Assembly: GCF_947492555.1 (NCBI RefSeq)
Contig: NZ_CANLNE010000004.1
Coordinates: 1 to 64,000 of the forward strand
Length of the DNA stretch: 64,000 bases
From: an uncultured Roseobacter sp.
GTDB lineage: Bacteria; Pseudomonadota; Alphaproteobacteria; Rhodobacterales; Rhodobacteraceae
Direction of reading: 5' to 3'
This document shows positions 56,114 through 64,000 of this stretch, piece by piece. Each line of letters opens with the position of its first letter. The stretch's first letter is position 1. The translations under genes and the position numbers were made by a program. The notes beneath the pieces are model-generated. The model was not told the origin of the DNA and did no database searches. It saw only the letters and a list, made by a program, of their open reading frames with translations.

Positions 56114-57012
56114 TGTTTGGCCTGCCGGTGAAGTTCGGCACCAACGATCTCTTCGATCACGCGCGTGCAGACCCAGTTGTCGCCATCAGGATACCGGGTG
56201 CGCCCTGCATGGAAAATCTGCATGGCGGCACTTGCCGTGTGCAGCGGCACGCCCAGTTCCTCTCCCAAGCCCATCGAGATGGTCAGATCCTTGTGCATCG
56301 TGTTGATGTGGCTGCCGGTGCCTTCGAACTGACGATCAATGATCTTTTCCAGCGCGTTGTTCACGACACCGCAGCCCGCCGAGGAGGTCGAGAAGACATC
56401 CAACAGCACCTGACCCGGCACGCCCGCCTTGGCAGCAAGTGCTGCCGCTTCGAAGGTTGCCGCAAACTGTGCGCCGATCAGGGATTGCAGACAGGCTTTG
56501 ACCGTCTGGCCCTCCCCCGGTCGGGTGCCGACGCGGTGGATGTTGGCCGAGACTGCCTGCATGACCGGGGCAAATTCATCCAGCACCGCATCAGGCGCTG
56601 CAGCCATCATCGTCAGCGTGCCGCCTTGCGCACCCGGAAACCCCCCGGAGACCGGCGTATCTATCAGATGCACGTCCGATCCCGACATTTCCTGCCCGAT
56701 CTCGCGCGCCTCATGCGGTTTGATCGTGGCGCTGAGCAGAATGGCGCTGCCAGGCTTAAGATGGGCAGCCAAACCGTCCGCCCCCAGGATGACCGACTTC
56801 GCCTGATCGCCGCTCATGACCATGACAAACACGGCCTCCGCAGCCCGGGCCACCTCCGCAACCGATGTTGCAGCGACCCCGCCCATATCGGTGAAAGCGT
56901 TCATCCGATCTTTGACCGGGTCGATCCCCGTGACTGAAAATCCGTTCTTCAGCAGGTTCTTTGCAAGCCCGCTGCCCATGTCGCCAATGCCGATGACGCC
57001 CGTGGTTTTCAT
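56110..57012 (-). CDS. Beta-hydroxyacid dehydrogenase (tartronate-semialdehyde reductase / L-threonate dehydrogenase type)
   Basis: A 300-residue NAD(P)-dependent dehydrogenase of the 3-hydroxyisobutyrate family: N-terminal GVIGIGDMGSGLAKNLLKNG, the substrate block DTPVSGGFPGAQGGTLTMM, and the catalytic lysine in EGQTVKACLQSLIG. Start 57012 has GGGAG before it; the frame extends ten codons upstream without reason. It is translationally coupled to the isomerase gene that follows. It probably reduces or oxidises a 2-hydroxy acid in the sugar-acid pathway fed by the TRAP system on the other side of the GntR gene. Confidence 0.88.
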   Translation of the reverse strand: MKTTGVIGIGDMGSGLAKNLLKNGFSVTGIDPVKDRMNAFTDMGGVAATSVAEVARAAEAVFVMVMSGDQAKSVILGADGLAAHLKPGSAILLSATIKPHEAREIGQEMSGSDVHLIDTPVSGGFPGAQGGTLTMMAAAPDAVLDEFAPVMQAVSANIHRVGTRPGEGQTVKACLQSLIGAQFAATFEAAALAAKAGVPGQVLLDVFSTSSAGCGVVNNALEKIIDRQFEGTGSHINTMHKDLTISMGLGEELGVPLHTASAAMQIFHAGRTRYPDGDNWVCTRVIEEIVGAELHRQAKQ

Positions 57013-57277
57013 GTGAAAAACTCCCGTTTTTTCCGCGTCCAAATACTGACGCGGCGTTCGAAAAAGCCCCCTGCAGAGGGGCCGGTTTCACGGGGATTTC
57101 ACGCGTCATGGTGACGTCGGGCGAGTCCGGAAGACACCCCGCTGCCCGGTTACGTCCTTAGAACTAGCCTCGGAAATTCTGATTTTGCAAGTAAGCGCTT
57201 TGCCCGATCGTCGGGTGGCGAATTCCTGCTGGGAGCGCTGTTGTTAGATGCAGTGGCAGGAATTTGAGGATTCGCGC

Positions 57278-57988
57278 TCAGTCTTCGAAGTAGGTGGCGT
57301 GCGATTTCCGGATGCTGGTGATGACGCTATCAAGCCGGGACAGGTGCATCCGGATCGCAGTCACAACGCCATCCTCATCACGTGCTTCCAGATGATCAAC
57401 GATCTCGCGATGGTCTGCCAGCAGCTTGTCCATTTCCGTCGCCTGCGTCAGGCTCAACAGGCAAAGCCGGTCCACCATGGCCTTGTTTTCCGTGATCGTC
57501 TTGAAAGCAAAAGCGCATCTTGCGGCGGCACACAGCGTTTTGTGAAATTCGTAGTCCAACGCGTGGAACCGCTCGATGTCATTGCGCGCGACGGCGTCGG
57601 CTTGCTGCTCAAGGCTGCGGCGCAGGCGTTTGAGATCCGCGCCGTCGGCTTCGGCACAAGCCCGGCGGATGATTTCGCATTCCACGGCAAGGCGGATGAA
57701 GCGCGACCGCTGGATGGCTTCGTAGGAAAACCCCCTGACGACAGTCGCCTTCTGGGGGCGAATCTGAATGAGATTCTGATTTGCCAGCCGGATAAAAGCT
57801 TCCCGGACGGGCTGGCGCGACATGTCAAAGCGTTTGGCGATCTCGACTTCCGAAATGCGTGTGCCGGGCATGAGCTTTAGCGCGGAAATCTGACCGTGGA
57901 GAAAATCAAAGACCTCATCCGCGCTGGTCCGCCGTTCCGCAATTGTTGGATTTTGCAAACCGATATTCCTTTGTCGTTTGATCATCAT
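57278..57988 (-). CDS. GntR-family (FCD) regulator
   Basis: A 236-residue FadR-subfamily regulator. The winged helix-turn-helix spans about residues 22-90 (GTRISEVEIAKRFDMSRQPVREAFIRL). The FCD effector domain follows, with metal-ligand-like residues in ALDYEFHKTL and ADHREIVDHLEARDE. Two ATG codons in tandem (57988, 57985) are possible starts. It is divergent from the SDR-TRAP group and just upstream of the dehydrogenase-isomerase pair, so it likely controls all of them. Confidence 0.9.
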   Translation of the reverse strand: MMIKRQRNIGLQNPTIAERRTSADEVFDFLHGQISALKLMPGTRISEVEIAKRFDMSRQPVREAFIRLANQNLIQIRPQKATVVRGFSYEAIQRSRFIRLAVECEIIRRACAEADGADLKRLRRSLEQQADAVARNDIERFHALDYEFHKTLCAAARCAFAFKTITENKAMVDRLCLLSLTQATEMDKLLADHREIVDHLEARDEDGVVTAIRMHLSRLDSVITSIRKSHATYFED

Positions 57989-57993
57989 TTACC

Positions 57994-58116
57994 ATACCAG
58001 TTTGGGAGATAAAAGGCATGTATTCTGACCGATTGAGGTGTAGTACAGCACTTTTTTGGGTTCTTATGTTGCGTGTGCGAAGAAGTTCACGTTTGACCGA
58101 GGTTGTAAACTGGTAT
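57994..58116. promoter_or_regulatory. Two inverted copies of a putative GntR half-site
   Basis: ATACCAGTT at 57994-58002 and its exact reverse complement AACTGGTAT at 58108-58116 flank the divergent promoter region between the GntR gene and the SDR gene. The second copy extends into an imperfect palindrome, ACTGGTATACTAGT (58109-58122). FCD regulators commonly bind TGGTATACCA-like sites, so these are good operator candidates, though 106 bases apart. Confidence 0.6.
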
Positions 58117-58158
58117 ACTAGTCTGCATATCGTGCTCGCATAAAGCTGGGAATACGGA

Positions 58159-58941
58159 ATGAACATGCCAGAAGTATCCGCCACCGGTTCTCGGAATTTG
58201 ACAGCCAAAACGGCTATCGTCACAGGCGGTGGGCGGGACATCGGCCGGGCCTGTGTGATGCGTCTGGCTGCCGCCGGAGCCTCTGTCGCCATAAACTACC
58301 ATAGTTCGTCCGACGGGGCGGATAGCGCTGTCCGCGAGATCACTTCTGCGGGTGGTAAAGCCGTCGCCCTACAAGGAGATATGACCCAGCAAGAAGATGT
58401 CAGCGCGCTGGTCGCAAAGACTCGCGAGACCTTTGGCGATGGTATCGACATCCTTGTGCACGTGACCGGCGGCCTGGTTGCGCGCAAGGCGATCCCGGAA
58501 ATGGATATCGACCACTGGCACAGGGTGATGGACCTGAATGCGACGTCCTTCTTTCATGCGGTCAAGGCGGTGCTGCCCCACATGGGGCGCGGTGGCTCGA
58601 TCATCGGGCTGGCCAGTCAGGCCGGACGCGACGGGGGTGGTCCGGGCGCTGTTGCCTATGGGGCGGCCAAGGGAGCGGTGATGACAATGACCCGCGGGCT
58701 GGCAAAGGAGCTTGGGCCCGACATCCGGGTGAACTCCATTTGCCCCGGCATGATCGACACTGATTTCCACAACGTTTTTACCAAGCCTGAGGTGCGCAGC
58801 CACGTGGCCAACGTGACGCCCCTGAAACGCGAGGGTGCGCCGGAAGATGTGGCCAACCTCGTGGCCTATCTGGCCTCGGAAGAGGCGGCGTTCATCACCG
58901 GCACGAACATCGACATCAACGGCGGGACCCTGTTCTCATAA
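58159..58941 (+). CDS. Short-chain dehydrogenase (3-oxoacyl-ACP reductase-like)
   Basis: A 260-residue classical SDR. The cofactor motif is TGGGRDIGRACV, followed by the family serine near IIGLASQAGRDG and the active-site Tyr-x3-Lys in AVAYGAAKGAVM. The C-terminus (EEAAFITGTNIDINGG) is typical. It oxidises or reduces an alcohol in the pathway controlled by the nearby GntR protein; it opens the plus-strand operon before the TRAP genes. Confidence 0.9.
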   Translation: MNMPEVSATGSRNLTAKTAIVTGGGRDIGRACVMRLAAAGASVAINYHSSSDGADSAVREITSAGGKAVALQGDMTQQEDVSALVAKTRETFGDGIDILVHVTGGLVARKAIPEMDIDHWHRVMDLNATSFFHAVKAVLPHMGRGGSIIGLASQAGRDGGGPGAVAYGAAKGAVMTMTRGLAKELGPDIRVNSICPGMIDTDFHNVFTKPEVRSHVANVTPLKREGAPEDVANLVAYLASEEAAFITGTNIDINGGTLFS

Positions 58942-59028
58942 CGCAGGCGCGGCAGAGGCCGCGTCCGCCCGGGAGGGGCGCCGCAAACGACCAAAGACCG
59001 ATCACGCGCAATAGGGAGGAAAAGATAT

Positions 59029-60006
59029 ATGTTTACGCGCTTGACCAAAACCATGGGCACGCTGGGCCTTGTCGGCCTGATGGCCACCGCTGTACAGGCA
59101 GAGAGCTGGCGGGGCTGGAACATCCACACGGATGGCTATCCGAACACCGTCGCGATGGATAAATTCGCGGAACTTCTGGAAGAGAAGACCGGCGGCGAGA
59201 TCACGCTGCAGATGTTCCACGGCGGCACGCTGGGCAATCAACCTGACGGGATCGAGCAGGTGCGCATCGGCGGGCTGGAAATCGGCAACTTCAACCTTGG
59301 CCCGATCGGTCCGATTGCGCCGTCCGCCAATGTCGTCTCCCTGCCGTTTATCTTCAAGGACGTAGACCACATGTTCCGCGTTCTTGAAAGCGAGGGCGGC
59401 GAAGCCATTGCGGCAGGCATGGCCGAAAAGGGCCTTGTGCCGCTGTCGTGGTTCGATGCGGGTGCCCGGTCCTTCTACAGCCAGAAACCGATCCAGACAC
59501 CGGCGGATGTGACCGGCCTCAAGGTTCGTGTGATGAATAACGACCTCTTCACCGGCATGATTTCGGCGCTTGGCGGTAACCCGTCGCCGATGGCCTTTGG
59601 TGAGGTGTATCAGGCGCTGAAAACCGGGGTTGTTGATGGCGCCGAAAACAACTGGCCGTCCTATGAAGCCACGGGGCATTTCGAGGTGGCGGGCTACTAT
59701 TCGCTCAGCCAGCACCTGATTATTCCCGAGTGTCTGTGCATCAACACAGCCGTTTACGATGGCCTGTCTGACGACATGAAGGCGGCGGTCAAGGACGCTG
59801 CGCAAGAAGCCGCCTTGCTTCAGCGTCAGCTTTGGAAGGAACGCGAAGCCGCCAGCCAGGAAAAGGTCATGGCAGCCGGGGTCAAGTTCAACGAAATCTC
59901 AAACAAGGTTCCTTTCCAGGAAGCCATGGCGTCGGTCTATGAAGCCTATCTCGAGGCCAATCCCGACCTGCGCGGCCTGGTCGAATTGATCCAGAGCACC
60001 GAATAA
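59029..60006 (+). CDS. TRAP transporter substrate-binding protein (DctP family)
   Basis: A 325-residue periplasmic binding protein with a signal peptide ending near ATAVQAESW. The mature part has the DctP blocks SANVVSLPFIFKDVDHMF, GLKVRVMNNDLFTG and MAFGEVYQALKTGVVDGAEN; in this family the arginine in the KVRV strand usually contacts a carboxylate, so an organic or sugar acid is expected. It supplies the DctQM membrane proteins encoded next. Good ribosome-binding site GGGAGGAAAAG. Confidence 0.94.
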   Translation: MFTRLTKTMGTLGLVGLMATAVQAESWRGWNIHTDGYPNTVAMDKFAELLEEKTGGEITLQMFHGGTLGNQPDGIEQVRIGGLEIGNFNLGPIGPIAPSANVVSLPFIFKDVDHMFRVLESEGGEAIAAGMAEKGLVPLSWFDAGARSFYSQKPIQTPADVTGLKVRVMNNDLFTGMISALGGNPSPMAFGEVYQALKTGVVDGAENNWPSYEATGHFEVAGYYSLSQHLIIPECLCINTAVYDGLSDDMKAAVKDAAQEAALLQRQLWKEREAASQEKVMAAGVKFNEISNKVPFQEAMASVYEAYLEANPDLRGLVELIQSTE

Positions 60007-60020
60007 ATAAAACAAACTTC

Positions 60021-60048
60021 CCCGCCCGGCGCATGGGTGCCGGGCGGG
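60021..60048 (+). terminator. Hairpin between TRAP binding protein and dctQ
   Basis: CCCGCCCGGC-(8 bases)-GCCGGGCGGG, a 10-base-pair GC-only stem. No T-run follows (AAAAGC on the plus strand), so it more likely stabilises the binding-protein mRNA or partly stops transcription, again lowering permease output. Confidence 0.6.
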
Positions 60049-60072
60049 AAAAGCACCGGGGGGATCATCGAG

Positions 60073-60585
60073 ATGTCGAGCCGCACATGGGCCCAGTTTG
60101 ACGCGGCCCTGGATCGTTTGAGCCACGCCTGCAAGCTTGTCACCGGCATCGCGCTCGTGACGCTGACCGTGATCTTCGGCTGGCTGGTCTTTGGCCGCTA
60201 CGTGCTGAACGCCACGCCGACCTGGGTCGAACAGGTGGCCTTTCTGCTGGTCATGACCATCGCGTTTCTGGGCGCTGCCGTTGGCATCCATGAGAATACG
60301 CATCTCTCCGTCACCATTCTGCGCACCTCCGTACCGCGCAAAATCCGGCAGGCGCTGGCCGTGATGACGGATTGCATCATGGGCGGGTTTGGTCTGCTGA
60401 TGGCATGGTATGGCGCGCAACTTACCCTCTTTAAATGGGGGTCGCTGATCCCGATGCTGCAATTGCCCGAAGGGCTGCGGTCCTTGCCGCTGACCCTGTC
60501 GGGCGGTTTGATTTTTCTCTTCTCTCTGGGACATCTGACGCGCATCCTGCGCGGCGCAGATCTCCGCAAAGACACGATTGAATAG
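60073..60585 (+). CDS. TRAP transporter small permease (DctQ)
   Basis: A 170-residue membrane protein with four helices (LVTGIALVTLTVIFGWLVFG; VEQVAFLLVMTIAFLGAAVG; one near residue 107; LPLTLSGGLIFLFSLG). DctQ blocks include RYVLNATPTWVEQ. The start is chosen at ATG 60073 with GGGGGGAT ahead; the longer frame begins inside the hairpin. It pairs with DctM eight bases later. Confidence 0.92.
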   Translation: MSSRTWAQFDAALDRLSHACKLVTGIALVTLTVIFGWLVFGRYVLNATPTWVEQVAFLLVMTIAFLGAAVGIHENTHLSVTILRTSVPRKIRQALAVMTDCIMGGFGLLMAWYGAQLTLFKWGSLIPMLQLPEGLRSLPLTLSGGLIFLFSLGHLTRILRGADLRKDTIE

Positions 60586-60593
60586 GCGCGTTA

Positions 60594-61874
60594 ATGGGAC
60601 TTACCATTCTGCTTGGCATCTTTGCCTTCTGTGTTCTCATCGGCGCGCCTGTCGCCTTTGCTCTGGGCATTTCGGCCATCGCCGCCTTCTGGTGGGAGGG
60701 CCTGCCGCTGATGATCGGGTTTCAGCGCATTGTCTCCGGTATCAATGTCTTTTCCCTGCTGGCCATCCCGTTTTTCATCTTCGCGGGCGAATTGATGTTC
60801 CACGGGGGCATCGCCATCCGGCTGGTGCGGTTCGCCTCCGCCGCCGTTGGCGCCGTCCGGGGCGGGCTGGGGATCGTGAATGTCTTCAGCTCCATGCTCT
60901 TCGGCGGCATTTCCGGCTCCGCCGTGGCCGATATCTCCGCCTTGGGCTCAATCCTCATCCCGGTGATGAAGGAAAAGGGCTACGACACGGACTACGCGGT
61001 GAACGTCACGGTCACCTCCTCCATCGCGGGCATCATGATCCCACCCAGCCACAATATGATCATTTTTGCCGTGGCGGCGGGCGGCGGCATCTCGATCTCC
61101 AAGCTGTTTCTGGCAGGTGTGGTGCCGGGCATTTTGATGTGCATCTGCCTCGCCATGGCCGCCTATGTCGTCGCTGTGCGGCGGGGGTATGCGGCAGAGA
61201 CCTTCCCCGGCTGGACCGCCCTGGCGTTGAGTTTCATCTTTGCGCTGCCCGGGCTTTTTACTGCCGTGATCATCGTCGGCGGCGTTCTGTCAGGCGTCTT
61301 CACGGTGACCGAATCCGGGGCATTCGGCGCCATCTACGCATTCATTATAACCTTGCTGGTCTACCGCACGATCACCTGGGAGAATTTCTGCACCGCGGTT
61401 TTGCAGGCGGTGCGGACCACGGCGATGGTGATGATCCTGATCGCCTGCGCGGGCGCCTTTGCCTATATGCTGACCTTCTTCCGCGTGCCCAGCCAGACGG
61501 TGGATTTCCTGACGGCGCTGACCGACAATCCGATCATCATCCTGTTGCTGGTCAACCTGTCCCTGTTGGTGCTGGGCATGATCATGGATATGGCGGCGCT
61601 GATCCTGATCTGCACGCCTATCTTCCTGCCGGTGGCCCACAGCCTTGGGATTGACCCCTTGCAGTTTGGCATGATCCTGATGATGAACCTCGGGCTTGGT
61701 CTTTGTACCCCACCTGTCGGCTCCTGCCTCTTTGTTGGGTGCGCCGTTGGCAAACTGCCCATGGAGGTGGCCGTGCGTACGATCTGGCCGTTCTATTTTG
61801 CGATCCTCGTGGCGCTGATGCTGACGACATTTTTCCCCGCCGTGTCGATGACCCTGCCATCCATCCTTGGCTGA
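60594..61874 (+). CDS. TRAP transporter large permease (DctM)
   Basis: A 426-residue membrane protein with about 12 helices. DctM blocks are MLFGGISGSAVADISALGS, SIAGIMIPPSHNM and late LGLCTPPVGSCLFVGCAVGK, which form the Na+-coupled transport path. It ends the SDR-TRAP operon. Converges with the LysR gene at 61894. Confidence 0.95.
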   Translation: MGLTILLGIFAFCVLIGAPVAFALGISAIAAFWWEGLPLMIGFQRIVSGINVFSLLAIPFFIFAGELMFHGGIAIRLVRFASAAVGAVRGGLGIVNVFSSMLFGGISGSAVADISALGSILIPVMKEKGYDTDYAVNVTVTSSIAGIMIPPSHNMIIFAVAAGGGISISKLFLAGVVPGILMCICLAMAAYVVAVRRGYAAETFPGWTALALSFIFALPGLFTAVIIVGGVLSGVFTVTESGAFGAIYAFIITLLVYRTITWENFCTAVLQAVRTTAMVMILIACAGAFAYMLTFFRVPSQTVDFLTALTDNPIIILLLVNLSLLVLGMIMDMAALILICTPIFLPVAHSLGIDPLQFGMILMMNLGLGLCTPPVGSCLFVGCAVGKLPMEVAVRTIWPFYFAILVALMLTTFFPAVSMTLPSILG

Positions 61875-61893
61875 CACCTGATGATGACGCAGC

Positions 61894-62835
61894 TCAGGTT
61901 TCCAGATGGGGGGCTGATCCAACATCGTTCAACAGCGTCATGACTTCTTGGCGCCAGGCATCGCGCATCTTGTTCGCCAGCACGGATGCCGGTCGGTAGA
62001 GCGGCGCGACAATGGCGTAGCGATAGCGGATTTTTTCAGTGAGCGGGCGTACCTGGATCTCCTCCGTCATCGCACCCGCGGTCTTCACATGCGCAACCGT
62101 CAACGGGTCCAGAATGGAACAGCACTGACCGGCAGAGACGAATTGCAGAATCGGCAGAAAGGTCTGGCTCTCGACCATGGTTCGAAAGGTCAGACCGCGT
62201 GTCCTGAACATATCCTGCAATTCTTGTTGATGGGCATGACTGGTCTGCAAGGTGCCCATCGGTTCCCCATCGAGATCAGAGAGGGATACGACATCCCGCT
62301 CTGCCAAACGGTGATCTGATGGCATGGCCAGAAAACACTCTGCTGTAATAAACTCGGCATTGTAGAGGTTTTGCGCTTCGGTGTTTTGCGGCGCGTCGGC
62401 AAATCCGAAATCGATGTTCTGCGCGCGGGCAAGTTCGGCGATCTGGTTCGAACTGCGCGCAAGGATCGATACGGTGATGCCCGCATCCCCTTTGATCTGG
62501 GTGGCAATAAACCGGGGAAACAGGACGGAGACAGGGCCCGGCATGGCAGCAACGCTCAGATTGCCGGTTTGCCCGTCCACAAGGCTGCGCATGGTCTGGC
62601 GGACGCGGGACAGCTGGCTCAGGATCGCATCGGTTTCGGTCAGCAGGTAGTGCGCCTCCGGTACCGGGACCAGCTTGCGTCCCTGCCGGTCAAAAAGCTG
62701 CAGGCCCAGCTGATCTTCCAGCGTCTTGATGGCCGCGCTGACGGCGGGTTGCGTCCGCCCGAGTTTCTTCGCCGCGTCCGAGAGGGAGGCCGATGTCATG
62801 ACTGCCTGAAAAGCTGAAATCTGTGAAATATTCAT
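61894..62835 (-). CDS. LysR-family regulator
   Basis: A 313-residue LysR-type regulator with the N-terminal helix-turn-helix (SLSDAAKKLGRTQPAVSAAI, KTLEDQLGLQLFDRQGR) and a substrate-binding effector domain. It is divergent from a TAXI binding-protein gene, its probable target. The start is ATG 62835; another ATG at 62847 four codons upstream is equally possible, as neither has a clear ribosome-binding site. The inducer is unknown. Confidence 0.88.
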   Translation of the reverse strand: MNISQISAFQAVMTSASLSDAAKKLGRTQPAVSAAIKTLEDQLGLQLFDRQGRKLVPVPEAHYLLTETDAILSQLSRVRQTMRSLVDGQTGNLSVAAMPGPVSVLFPRFIATQIKGDAGITVSILARSSNQIAELARAQNIDFGFADAPQNTEAQNLYNAEFITAECFLAMPSDHRLAERDVVSLSDLDGEPMGTLQTSHAHQQELQDMFRTRGLTFRTMVESQTFLPILQFVSAGQCCSILDPLTVAHVKTAGAMTEEIQVRPLTEKIRYRYAIVAPLYRPASVLANKMRDAWRQEVMTLLNDVGSAPHLET

Positions 62836-62954
62836 AAAAATATACATAACTTAAATCTATGGAAAGAAAAGATATTCAAATTTGCCTTTATTTTTGGATT
62901 GGCTACGCTGACCGGCATGACTCGTTTTAGAAGTCAGCTACATGGGAGACTGTA

Positions 62955-63965
62955 ATGAAGGTATTTTCAAAGCTTACGGGCGTTGCTCTGGCAACGACCC
63001 TGGCAGCCGGAACAGCGGTTGCACAGGATCCGACCTTCTTTCGGATCGGGACAGGCAGTGCAGGGGGCACTTACTTCCCCATTGGTGGCACAATCGCCAA
63101 TGGCATTTCTGCGCCTCCGGGATCACGCGCCTGCGACGAGGGGGGCCAGTGCGGCGTGCCCGGTTTGATCGCAATTGCGCAATCGACGACAGCGTCGGTG
63201 TTCAACAACACGGCGGTGGAGAATGGCGAATTGGAAGCCGGGCTTGCCGCCGCGGATGTGACCCGGTCGATGTATCTGGGCGAAGGCAAGTTTGACGGCA
63301 AACCGCATCCGAAACTGCGGATCGTCGCCAACCTCTTCCCCGAAGACCTGCATCTTGTCATGCCAAAAGGCGCGTCCCTTGGCGGGCTGGCTGATCTGGC
63401 GGGCAAACGGGTCGGGATTGCTCAGGCCGGATCCGGCACGCAGGTGGCCGTGGAGCAGATGCTGGCAGAATGGGGCGTGACCCGTGACAACATGGACGAG
63501 GCAGAATTGAACAACAGCCAGTCGGCCGAACGTCTGGCGGACGGGCAGCTTGACGCCTATTTTTACGCCGCAGGCTGGCCGGTCTCCGCGATGGTGCAGC
63601 TCTCCACGACCAAGGGCATGGAGCTGCACAGCTTCAGCGATGAAGATCTGGCCAAGATCAACGAGATCATTCCGGCCTACATCCCGTCGAAAATCCCTGC
63701 CGGTGTCTATGAGGGCGTGGATTACGACGTGAAAACGCCGGCGGTCTCCGCCTTGCTGATCGTGTCCTCGGATCTTTCGGAAGAACTGGTATATGGCATC
63801 ACCAAGGCGATGTGGAACGACAACACACGCAAGCTGCTCGACAATGGTCATGCCAAGGGCAAGCAGATCACACCGGATACGGCGCTTGATGGCATCGCCG
63901 CACTTGGTGTGCCGCTGCACGCGGGTGCCGAGAAGTTCTACCGGGAAGCCGGACTTCTGAAGTAA
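62955..63965 (+). CDS. Second TAXI-family TRAP substrate-binding protein
   Basis: A 336-residue binding protein with a signal peptide ending at AGTAVAQD. Mature text FFRIGTGSAGGTYFPIGGTI and the ISAPPGSRACDEGGQCGVPG block mirror the TAXI protein at 35854-36867, and the tail (DTALDGIAALGVPLHAGAEK) is the same type. The two differ in the middle, so substrates may differ. A partner permease should follow just beyond the window's right end. Good ribosome-binding site GGGAGA. Confidence 0.93.
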   Translation: MKVFSKLTGVALATTLAAGTAVAQDPTFFRIGTGSAGGTYFPIGGTIANGISAPPGSRACDEGGQCGVPGLIAIAQSTTASVFNNTAVENGELEAGLAAADVTRSMYLGEGKFDGKPHPKLRIVANLFPEDLHLVMPKGASLGGLADLAGKRVGIAQAGSGTQVAVEQMLAEWGVTRDNMDEAELNNSQSAERLADGQLDAYFYAAGWPVSAMVQLSTTKGMELHSFSDEDLAKINEIIPAYIPSKIPAGVYEGVDYDVKTPAVSALLIVSSDLSEELVYGITKAMWNDNTRKLLDNGHAKGKQITPDTALDGIAALGVPLHAGAEKFYREAGLLK

Positions 63966-64000
63966 GGTCTCCTCTTCCAGCCTTACCAGAGCACGGGCGG

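Overview
The window is about 60% GC and densely coded. Its gene content points to a marine alphaproteobacterium of the Rhodobacteraceae (Roseobacter group). The pointers are a NosR-like/ApbE pair beside a complete pqqABCDE operon, two TAXI-type TRAP binding proteins, a VPLPA-CTERM protein, an RTX protein, and a myo-inositol utilisation region. No rRNA, tRNA, CRISPR array or intact insertion sequence was seen. Species-level assignment is not possible from the sequence alone.

Layout. (1) 1-6367: the tail of a molybdo-flavoenzyme FAD subunit, then an apbE / NosR-like pair on the minus strand, divergent from pqqABCDE, whose genes overlap by 1-4 bases from pqqB onward. (2) 6619-12309: a lipoprotein, a two-domain cell-wall hydrolase, a 24-residue membrane peptide overlapping creA, an AI-2E-type permease and a DUF2254 membrane protein. 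(3) 12472-17808: an aldo/keto reductase divergent from an AraC regulator, followed by an exported alpha/beta hydrolase, two exported NTF2-like proteins and a short-chain dehydrogenase. (4) 17963-23445: three consecutive genes (986, 330 and 511 residues) that I cannot assign to any family; this is the best candidate for an undescribed system. (5) 23446-27783: a gene-poor stretch, an RTX repeat protein, a small CopG-like protein, and decayed remains of a LacI regulator and an acyltransferase. (6) 27784-33668: a 1760-residue extracellular nucleotidase/nuclease and a VPLPA-CTERM surface protein. (7) 33730-38299: a TAXI-TRAP transporter and a phytanoyl-CoA dioxygenase-like enzyme.

(8) 38322-51922: inositol (or related cyclitol) uptake and breakdown. 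An ABC importer and a LacI regulator face each other across a 20-bp perfect palindrome. The same palindrome (18 bp) recurs between a minus-strand group (two Gfo/Idh dehydrogenases and IolE) and the plus-strand iolD-iolC-iolB-aldolase-iolG operon, so one LacI-type repressor probably controls the whole region. (9) 51919-55166: oxyR divergent from katG, with a LysR-type T-N11-A box close to oxyR. (10) 55247-61874: a second carbon-acid or sugar-acid region with a TIM-barrel isomerase, a beta-hydroxyacid dehydrogenase, a GntR/FCD regulator, a short-chain dehydrogenase and a complete DctPQM TRAP transporter. (11) 61894-63965: a LysR regulator divergent from a second TAXI binding protein.

Taken together, regions 7 to 11 describe a scavenging, substrate-import lifestyle (three transporter types, each with its own regulator), while regions 5 and 6 are secreted or surface functions. 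Several binding-protein/permease junctions carry strong hairpins, which fits the usual need for more binding protein than permease. Starts were chosen by ribosome-binding site, signal peptide and operon overlap, and differ from the longest open frame in many cases.
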